A stretch of 11,084 nucleotides of DNA from an uncultured Clostridia bacterium (GTDB lineage Bacteria > Bacillota > Clostridia > Oscillospirales > Acutalibacteraceae). Positions within the stretch are counted from its first letter, which is position 1. Each line of letters opens with the position of its first letter. The stretch lies in assembly GCA_945788455.1 (NCBI GenBank), contig CALZMC010000004.1, positions 1-11,084 on the forward strand. The letters are read 5' to 3'. Both the position numbers and the translations under genes were made by a program. The notes under the pieces are model-generated. The model made no database searches. It worked only from the letters and a program-made list of their open reading frames with translations, and was not told the origin of the DNA. Shown one piece after another: positions 5,386 through 11,084 of this stretch.

Positions 5386-6666
5386 ATGGCACTAAAGTCA
5401 TCTAATAAAATTGATACAAATGTCTATGAAATTGAGGTTACAGTAGCACCAGAGGTGTTTACTGAGGCTTGTAAGACTGCTTATATGAAGCAGAGAAAGT
5501 CAATTCAGATACCAGGCTTCCGTAAGGGTAAGGCTACACAGGGTATGGTTGAAAAGGTTTACGGCGAGGGCGCTTTTTATGAGGAAGCTCTTGAAATTGT
5601 TTTTCCTGAGGCTGTACAGTCTGCTATTGATGAGGCAGGTCTAAGAACTGTTGATCAACCGTATGATTTAGATGTAACTGCTATGAACAAGGCTGATGGC
5701 GTTGATATGAAAATGAAGGTTACAGTTTATCCTGAGGTTAAGTTAGGTAAATATAAGGGCCTAAAGGCTACAATGCTTCCAACTGAGGCAAGTGATGAGG
5801 ATGTTGATGCAGAGCTTGAGGCTATGAGAGACAGAAACTCAAGACTTGTTACTGTTGAGGACAGAGCAGCAGAAATGGGCGACACAGCAGAAATCGACTT
5901 TGAGGGATTTGTTGACGGCGTTGCTTTTGACGGCGGTAAGGGCGAAAATTACCCATTAGAGCTTGGTTCAGGCTCATTCATTCCCGGCTTTGAGGAGCAG
6001 GTTGCAGGTCATAAGGTTGACGATGAATTTGACGTTAACGTTACATTCCCTGATGAGTATGCTGCAGAGCTTGCAGGCAAGGATGCAGTATTTAAGTGTA
6101 AAATTCACGAAGTCAAGACAAAGGAAATGCCTGAGCTTGACGATGAGTTTGTAAAGGACGTTTCAGAATTTGATACACTTGATGAGCTTAAGGCTGACAT
6201 TAAGAAGAATATCAGCGAAAAGAAAGAAAAGGATGCTAAGGCTGATTTTGAAAATCAACTTATCGAGCAGGTTGTTGAAAATATGGAATGTGAGGTTCCT
6301 GAATGTATGTTCGACAACAGAACAAACGAGATGATTCAGGATTATGCATACAGACTTCAGATGCAGGGCATTGACCTAAATACATATCTTACATATTTAG
6401 GTCAGGATATGGATAGCTTTAAGGCTTCATTCAAGTCAGGTGCAGAGACTCAGGTTAAGGCTTCTATCGCACTTGAGGCTATTGTTGAGGCTGAAAAGAT
6501 TGAAGCAACCGAAGAAGAAATTGATGCAGAGGTAGCAAAGCTTGCAGAACAGTATCAAATGGACGCAGAGCAGATTAAGGCTGCCGTTCCTATGGATCAG
6601 TTAGCAAGCGATATCAAGACAAGAAAGGCTGTTGAGCTAATCGTAGATTCAGCTAAAAAGGCTTAA
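5386..6666 (+). CDS. tig: Trigger factor (ribosome-associated chaperone and peptidyl-prolyl isomerase)
   Basis: It binds the ribosome near the exit tunnel, shelters nascent chains and isomerises proline bonds. The N-terminal ribosome-binding domain (about 1-120) contains the signature GFRKGK (44-49) in IPGFRKGKATQGMVEKVYG. An FKBP-type isomerase domain follows (about 160-245), with GDTAEIDFEGFVDGVAFDGG and LELGSGSFIPGFEEQVAG. The rest (about 246-426) is the helical, strongly acidic substrate-binding domain. The length of 426 residues is normal. AGGAGGT (5371-5377) lies 8 nt before the ATG. It opens an operon with clpP (25 nt downstream) and clpX, the usual bacterial arrangement linking nascent-chain folding with the ClpXP protease. 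Confidence 0.97.
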   Translation: MALKSSNKIDTNVYEIEVTVAPEVFTEACKTAYMKQRKSIQIPGFRKGKATQGMVEKVYGEGAFYEEALEIVFPEAVQSAIDEAGLRTVDQPYDLDVTAMNKADGVDMKMKVTVYPEVKLGKYKGLKATMLPTEASDEDVDAELEAMRDRNSRLVTVEDRAAEMGDTAEIDFEGFVDGVAFDGGKGENYPLELGSGSFIPGFEEQVAGHKVDDEFDVNVTFPDEYAAELAGKDAVFKCKIHEVKTKEMPELDDEFVKDVSEFDTLDELKADIKKNISEKKEKDAKADFENQLIEQVVENMECEVPECMFDNRTNEMIQDYAYRLQMQGIDLNTYLTYLGQDMDSFKASFKSGAETQVKASIALEAIVEAEKIEATEEEIDAEVAKLAEQYQMDAEQIKAAVPMDQLASDIKTRKAVELIVDSAKKA

Positions 6667-6691
6667 TTTATATTAAAGGATAGTGATAAAT

Positions 6692-7273
6692 ATGGCATTA
6701 GTTCCATACGTTCTTGAACAAACAAGCGCCGGCGAGCGTTCAATGGACATTTATTCAAGACTGCTTAATGACAGAATTATTGTTTTGTCAGACGAGGTTA
6801 ATTCTACAACTGCTTCTTTAGTAGTTGCACAGCTACTGTTTTTAGAGGGACAGGACAGCGAAAAGGATATTAGCTTATATATCAACAGTCCCGGCGGTTC
6901 GGTAACTGACGGTATGGCTATTTACGATACAATGCAGTACATCAAATGTGATGTATCAACAATTTGTATAGGTATGGCTGCATCTATGGGTGCATTCCTT
7001 CTCTCAAGTGGCGCAAAGGGAAAGAGAATTTGTCTTCCTAATGCAGAGGTTATGATTCATCAGCCTCTCGGTCGTACAGAAGGTCAGGCTACTGAGATAG
7101 AGATTGCTGCACAGCATATTCTTAGAACAAAGCAGAAGCTTAATACAATTATGGCTGAAAATTGCGGCAGAACTGTTGAAGAGCTTACTGCCGCTACCGA
7201 TAGAGATAATTGGCTATCTGCACAAGAGGCACTCGAATTCGGCTTAGTTGACAAGGTAATTGACAAAAGATAA
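6692..7273 (+). CDS. clpP: ATP-dependent Clp protease proteolytic subunit ClpP
   Basis: The serine peptidase that forms the tetradecameric barrel used by ClpX (and other Clp ATPases). The catalytic triad is Ser98 in GMAASMGA, His123 in MIHQPLG and Asp172 in DRDNW; these numbers equal those of the B. subtilis enzyme when the ATG at 6692 is used. [15 protein letters not shown] (65-79) is the oxyanion region, and [23 protein letters not shown] at the start is the typical processed N-terminus and axial loop. A GTG at 6683 would add three residues but lies only 2 nt from AAAGGA (6675-6680), whereas the ATG stands 11 nt from it; the ATG is therefore preferred, giving 193 residues. It lies between tig and clpX in one operon. 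Confidence 0.97.
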   Translation: MALVPYVLEQTSAGERSMDIYSRLLNDRIIVLSDEVNSTTASLVVAQLLFLEGQDSEKDISLYINSPGGSVTDGMAIYDTMQYIKCDVSTICIGMAASMGAFLLSSGAKGKRICLPNAEVMIHQPLGRTEGQATEIEIAAQHILRTKQKLNTIMAENCGRTVEELTAATDRDNWLSAQEALEFGLVDKVIDKR

Positions 7274-7286
7274 TTGAGGTAATTTT

Positions 7287-8579
7287 ATGGCACGTGGCGA
7301 TTCACGAAATACAATAGCTCATTGCTCTTTTTGCGGAAAGAGTGAGGCTAATACTCACAAGTTAATAGAGGGCGATGGCGTATATATTTGTGATAGCTGT
7401 GTTAATCTTTGTTATCAGTTGATTAACGAAAGTACACAGGCTAATCATACTGTTCAAAAATCGGCTGAGGATAGTGATACTATACTACCAACACCACAGG
7501 AAATTAAGGCGAAGCTTGACGAGTATGTTATAGGTCAGGATGATGCAAAAAAAGCATTATCGGTAGCTGTTTATAACCACTACAAGCGTATTTACAGCGG
7601 TGTTGATAACAATGATGTTGAGCTTCAAAAGAGCAATATTCTTCTTTTAGGTCCGACAGGTGTCGGAAAGACAATGCTCGCTCAAACACTTGCAAGGATA
7701 CTTGACGTACCTTTTGCTATTGCCGATGCTACAACATTAACAGAGGCAGGCTATGTCGGCGAGGACGTTGAAAATATTCTTCTTCGTCTTATTCAGGCTG
7801 CGGATTTTGATATTGAAAAGGCACAGCGCGGTATCATTTATGTTGATGAGATTGATAAGATTTCGCGTAAAAGTGAAAACCGTTCAATCACACGTGATGT
7901 TAGCGGAGAGGGTGTACAGCAGGCACTACTAAAAATTCTTGAGGGTACTGTTTCAAATGTTCCTCCCGGAGGTGGACGCAAGCATCCGCAACAGGAATTC
8001 ATCCAAATTGATACAAGCAATATATTATTTATATGTGGCGGTGCGTTTGACGGTATCGAAAAGATTATTGAAAAGCGTATCGGTGGAAAGTCACTCGGCT
8101 TTGGTGCTGATGTTGAAAGTGAAAAGTATGACACAGATAAGATTTTGCACAATGTTATTCAGCACGATATAGTAAAATACGGCTTAATTCCCGAGCTTAT
8201 CGGTCGTGTTCCTGTTATTACTGTTTTAGATAATCTTGATAAGGACGCGCTTATTCGTATTATGAAGGAGCCTAAAAATTCTATTTTAAAGCAGTATGTA
8301 AAGCTCTTTGATATGGACGGTGTTAAGATTAATTTTGACGATGACGCATTAGAGGCTATTGCCGATATTACCTTAGAGCGAAAAACAGGTGCAAGAGGTC
8401 TTCGCAGTGTATTCGAAAAGGTACTAAATGAGCTTATGTTTACAGTACCAAGCGACCACACTATTGAAGAAATTACTATTACTGCCGATACAGTAAAAAA
8501 CGGTGCAATTCCAAAAATTGTAAAAAATCCTGATAAAGAGGCTAAAAAAATTACTGTAAATAGTCTAAAAAAAGCATAA
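7287..8579 (+). CDS. clpX: ATP-dependent Clp protease ATP-binding subunit ClpX
   Basis: The AAA+ unfoldase that recognises substrates and feeds them into ClpP. The N-terminal zinc-binding domain has four cysteines (13, 16, 35, 38). The Walker A motif is GPTGVGKT (122-129), pore loop 1 is GYVG (155-158), Walker B is IIYVDEIDK (183-191), and GGRKHPQQ (229-236) is the RKH loop. Arg307 in ELIGRVP and Arg370 in TGARGLR are the expected arginine finger and sensor 2. The ClpP-docking tripeptide is LGF (270-272) in KSLGFGAD, where many homologues have IGF. The length of 430 residues is normal. GAGGT (7276-7280) precedes the ATG by 6 nt, and the gap from clpP is 13 nt, so the two are co-transcribed. 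A terminator follows. Confidence 0.97.
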   Translation: MARGDSRNTIAHCSFCGKSEANTHKLIEGDGVYICDSCVNLCYQLINESTQANHTVQKSAEDSDTILPTPQEIKAKLDEYVIGQDDAKKALSVAVYNHYKRIYSGVDNNDVELQKSNILLLGPTGVGKTMLAQTLARILDVPFAIADATTLTEAGYVGEDVENILLRLIQAADFDIEKAQRGIIYVDEIDKISRKSENRSITRDVSGEGVQQALLKILEGTVSNVPPGGGRKHPQQEFIQIDTSNILFICGGAFDGIEKIIEKRIGGKSLGFGADVESEKYDTDKILHNVIQHDIVKYGLIPELIGRVPVITVLDNLDKDALIRIMKEPKNSILKQYVKLFDMDGVKINFDDDALEAIADITLERKTGARGLRSVFEKVLNELMFTVPSDHTIEEITITADTVKNGAIPKIVKNPDKEAKKITVNSLKKA

Positions 8580-8588
8580 ATTTGTGAC

Positions 8589-8616
8589 AAAAAAGGCAAC
8601 TATTTGTTGCCTTTTT
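8589..8616 (+). terminator. Intrinsic terminator of the tig-clpP-clpX operon
   Basis: GGCAAC (8595-8600) pairs with GTTGCC (8606-8611) around a TATTT loop; flanking A-run (8590-8594) and T-run (8612-8616) extend the stem and supply the U-tract. It lies 9 nt after the clpX stop codon. Its 3' arm also carries the best -35 match for lon. Confidence 0.9.
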
Positions 8617-8635
8617 ATTTTATTTATTATATAAT
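8607..8635 (+). promoter_or_regulatory. Candidate sigma-A promoter for lon, nested in the clpX terminator
   Basis: TTGCCT (8607-8612), an exact 17-nt spacer and a perfect TATAAT (8630-8635). A start near 8642 would leave about 23 nt before the lon ATG. The -35 box overlaps the 3' arm of the terminator stem. No CIRCE or CtsR site is visible nearby. Confidence 0.6.
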
Positions 8636-8664
8636 ACAATATATTTGTTTAAGTAGGTTATTTT

Positions 8665-11073
8665 ATGAGTGAAAATTTAATTTTTGAAAATATAATAGAT
8701 TTGCCTCTTATTCCGCTTCGTGGACTTGTAGTTTTTCCCGATATGCAGCTTCACTTTGATGTAGGAAGAAAGAAGAGCATCTCGGCACTTAAAAATGCGA
8801 TGTCATCAAACCAAAAGGTGTTTCTTGTATGTCAAAAGGATGCCGGAGTTGATGAGCCGGGAATTGATGATTTATACGAAGTCGGTGTTGTTTGCAATAT
8901 TTTGCAAATGATTAGAATTCCCAACAGCGAGAATTTGAGAGTTGTTGTTGAGGGCGTTGAGCGCGGTGCTCTAATGACCTTAACCCAGACAAAGCCATTT
9001 ATAAATGCAACTGTTGAGATTATCGGAGATTGCGAATATTCCTGTGACGAAAAGGAAGAGATTGCATATAAACGTGCTTTAAAGAAAGAATTTGAGCATT
9101 ATGCTTCAATGCTCCCGAAAATCAGCAATGATATTAAAGCAAAAGTGCTGACACTTGATGACACCTCTGAGCTCACCGATTATATTTGTTCAAATTCATT
9201 TTTTGTTTATTCCGATAAGCAGGAAATATTGGCTGAAATTAATCCGTTTAACCGTCTTGTAAAGCTGTTAATCGCATTAAAGAAAGAGAATAAAACTCTT
9301 GAAATTGAACATGAAATTTACGAAAAGGTTCAGCAGGAGATAGATAAAAATCAGCGTGAATATTATCTTCGAGAGGAAATGAAGGTTATATCTGAAACCT
9401 TAGGCGAAAGTGATAATCCTGTCGAGGAGGCTGAGGAATACAGAGACAGAATTAAGGCATTGGATTGCTCACAGGAAATAAAGGACAAGCTTTTTAAGGA
9501 ATGTGACAAGCTTATGAAAATGCCTCCAAGCTCACACGAGGGCACAGTCGTAAGAAATTATATCGACAAGTGCCTTGAAATTCCGTTTGGAAAATATTCT
9601 AAGGACAGCATTAATTTAGATAAAGCAAGAAAAGTTCTTGACGCAGACCACTATGGGCTTGATAAGGTTAAGGAAAGAATTGTTGACTCACTTGCAGTTT
9701 ATAAGAGAAATCCTGATTTTAAAGGACAAATTATTTGTCTTGCAGGTCCTCCGGGTGTCGGAAAAACATCTGTTGTAAAATCTCTTGCATCAGCTATGAA
9801 CAGAAAATATGTAAGAGTAGCACTTGGCGGTATTCATGATGAGGCGGATATCAGAGGTCACAGAAAGACATATATCGGCTCTATGCCGGGAAGAATTATT
9901 GAGGCTGTGATTAAAAGCGGAGTTATGAATCCGATAATTCTTCTTGATGAGATTGATAAGGTCGGTAGCGATTATAAGGGCGATCCTTCGTCTGCACTTT
10001 TAGAAGCACTTGATCCTGAACAAAACAGTACATTCAACGACCATTATATCGAATTTCCTGTTGATTTAAGCAAGGTTATGTTCATTACTACTGCTAATGA
10101 TATATCTACTGTTTCGGCACCGTTACTCGACCGTATGGAGATAATTGAGCTGAATTCTTATACTGTTGAGGAAAAGTTCAATATTGCAAAAAATCATTTA
10201 ATTAAAAAAGAAATGAAACGCCATAGCTTGAACGGTAGGGAGCTAAAGATAAGTGATGATGCAATTTACGGCATTATCGAGTCATATACTAAGGAGGCAG
10301 GTGTCAGAAGCCTGCAAAAGACTATTGCCGAGATTTGCAGAAAAGCAACTGTTATGCTCGAGCAGGGCAAAAAATCCTTAAAGGTTACCGATGCTAATAT
10401 TGATACAATACTCGGCAAAAGAAAATTCATTCAGGACAGAATTCCTAATGAAAATTTAGTAGGCACAGTTAACGGACTTGCATGGACAAGCGTTGGCGGA
10501 ACAATGCTACCGATTGAGGTTTCGGCACTTGACGGCACAGGTAAGATTGAGCTTACGGGAAATCTCGGCGATGTTATGAAAGAGAGCGCAAAAACTGCAG
10601 TATCTTATGTTCGCTCAAGGTCAGCCGATTTCGGTATTGACTCTGATTTTTACAAGACGAGGGATATACATATTCATGCTCCCGAGGGCGCAATTCCAAA
10701 GGACGGACCATCAGCAGGTCTTGCTATTACTACTGCGCTTGTCAGCGAGCTTACAGGTATTCCTATTAAGTCATATGTTGCTATGACGGGCGAAATCAGC
10801 CTAAAGGGAAAGGCTATGGCTATCGGCGGACTGAAAGAAAAGTCAATGGCTGCCTACAAGGCGGGATGCACGACAGTCATCATTCCCGAGGACAATATGA
10901 GGGATTTAGATGATATTTCCGCAGAGGTTAAGAATGCTGTTAAATTCGTTCCTGTTACAAGCTTTGAACAGATTATCCCTATTGCTCTTGACGGAAGCCT
11001 AAAACCAAATAACAGTAAAAACGAGCTTGTTGTAAATAATAAAACAACTAAACCCCAGGTTATAACACAGTAG
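8665..11073 (+). CDS. lon: ATP-dependent Lon protease (LonA type)
   Basis: A homo-hexameric cytosolic AAA+ serine protease that degrades misfolded and regulatory proteins. The N-terminal substrate-recognition domain (about 10-205, from LPLIPLRGLVVFP) leads into a charged helical, coiled-coil-prone stretch (about 205-285). The AAA+ module has Walker A GPPGVGKT (361-368), Walker B IILLDEIDK (424-432) and the sensor region LLDRMEIIEL (487-496). The protease domain contains the catalytic Ser683 in KDGPSAGL and Lys726 in GGLKEKSMAA, with the same 43-residue spacing as the E. coli Ser/Lys dyad. At 802 residues it is somewhat longer than E. coli or B. subtilis Lon, mainly through a hydrophilic Asn/Lys-rich tail after about residue 778. 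A weak TAGGT (8654-8658) precedes the ATG by 6 nt. The stop TAG overlaps the ribosome binding site of the next gene, so the two are probably co-transcribed. Confidence 0.97.
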   Translation: MSENLIFENIIDLPLIPLRGLVVFPDMQLHFDVGRKKSISALKNAMSSNQKVFLVCQKDAGVDEPGIDDLYEVGVVCNILQMIRIPNSENLRVVVEGVERGALMTLTQTKPFINATVEIIGDCEYSCDEKEEIAYKRALKKEFEHYASMLPKISNDIKAKVLTLDDTSELTDYICSNSFFVYSDKQEILAEINPFNRLVKLLIALKKENKTLEIEHEIYEKVQQEIDKNQREYYLREEMKVISETLGESDNPVEEAEEYRDRIKALDCSQEIKDKLFKECDKLMKMPPSSHEGTVVRNYIDKCLEIPFGKYSKDSINLDKARKVLDADHYGLDKVKERIVDSLAVYKRNPDFKGQIICLAGPPGVGKTSVVKSLASAMNRKYVRVALGGIHDEADIRGHRKTYIGSMPGRIIEAVIKSGVMNPIILLDEIDKVGSDYKGDPSSALLEALDPEQNSTFNDHYIEFPVDLSKVMFITTANDISTVSAPLLDRMEIIELNSYTVEEKFNIAKNHLIKKEMKRHSLNGRELKISDDAIYGIIESYTKEAGVRSLQKTIAEICRKATVMLEQGKKSLKVTDANIDTILGKRKFIQDRIPNENLVGTVNGLAWTSVGGTMLPIEVSALDGTGKIELTGNLGDVMKESAKTAVSYVRSRSADFGIDSDFYKTRDIHIHAPEGAIPKDGPSAGLAITTALVSELTGIPIKSYVAMTGEISLKGKAMAIGGLKEKSMAAYKAGCTTVIIPEDNMRDLDDISAEVKNAVKFVPVTSFEQIIPIALDGSLKPNNSKNELVVNNKTTKPQVITQ

Positions 11074-11080
11074 GAGAACT

Positions 11081-11084
11081 ATGA
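11081..11084 (+). CDS. Start of the next gene, possibly engB (ysxC) GTPase (3' truncated by the window)
   Basis: Only ATGA is visible. An AGGAGA (11072-11077) overlapping the lon stop codon stands 3 nt before the ATG, a short spacing but a credible start signal. In many Firmicutes the order clpX-lon-engB is conserved, engB encoding a ribosome-assembly GTPase, so that identity is a guess from context alone; no protein sequence supports it. Confidence 0.35.

Noticed and set aside
6683..6691. GTG start for clpP at 6683
   Set aside because: Only 2 nt from the ribosome binding site; the ATG at 6692 gives the expected N-terminus and the standard 98/123/172 triad numbering.
7838..8152. 104-codon open frame on the minus strand
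   Set aside because: Antisense to the conserved AAA+ core of clpX, with no convincing start signal; a shadow frame.
8159..8599. 146-codon open frame on the minus strand
   Set aside because: It lies antisense within clpX, whose protein has all its motifs; the antisense product is low-complexity and shows no known motif. A shadow frame.
1..11084. Mobile elements, CRISPR, phage genes, toxin-antitoxin or defence system
   Set aside because: All open frames of meaningful length are accounted for by housekeeping genes; no transposase, repeat array, att site or tRNA was seen.

Overview
The window is an AT-rich, gene-dense stretch of chromosome that reads as a low-GC Gram-positive bacterium of the Clostridia, most likely an Oscillospirales/Ruminococcaceae relative. 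The reasons are strong AGGAGG-type ribosome binding sites, consensus sigma-A promoters, RbgA-type (circularly permuted) ribosome GTPase, a DUF1540 small protein, a protein resembling the radical-SAM-associated DUF2344 family, and the tig-clpP-clpX-lon order. The taxonomic placement is an inference from gene content and style, not from a marker comparison.

Layout: (1) 2-343, the 3' end of a DUF2344-like gene that starts outside the window. (2) 344-900, an extended -10 promoter, a structured leader, rplS (ribosomal protein L19) and a strong intrinsic terminator. (3) 903-4337, a second promoter followed by rbgA, rnhB and a yraN-like gene, packed with a 2-nt gap and an 8-nt overlap, then thrC (threonine synthase) after a short gap with a possible promoter of its own. 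A hairpin terminator closes this block and can work in both directions. (4) 4349-4522, a 57-aa Cys-rich DUF1540 gene on the minus strand, too short to appear among the longer open frames; it is convergent with thrC and divergent from a metallophosphoesterase gene (4585-5271), with a 17-bp palindrome in the divergent spacer. (5) 5306-8616, a near-consensus promoter, then trigger factor (tig), clpP and clpX as one operon ending in an intrinsic terminator. (6) 8607-11073, lon, whose best -35 box lies inside the 3' arm of the clpX terminator. (7) At the right edge, a ribosome binding site and an ATG with only four coding bases start the next gene, probably engB (ysxC) by analogy with other Firmicutes.

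Functionally the left half concerns ribosome production and nucleic-acid housekeeping: L19, the 50S assembly GTPase RbgA, RNase HII and a nuclease-fold protein. The right half is a protein quality-control block: nascent-chain chaperone and proline isomerase, the ClpXP protease and the Lon protease. Threonine synthase, the phosphoesterase and the DUF1540 protein lie between them. I saw no CIRCE or CtsR operator in front of the chaperone/protease genes, and no tRNA, rRNA, CRISPR, insertion sequence or prophage. All complete genes have intact catalytic motifs. This is an ordinary core-genome region; the less ordinary points are the rplS leader, the small DUF1540 gene with its palindromic spacer, and the nested terminator/promoter between clpX and lon.
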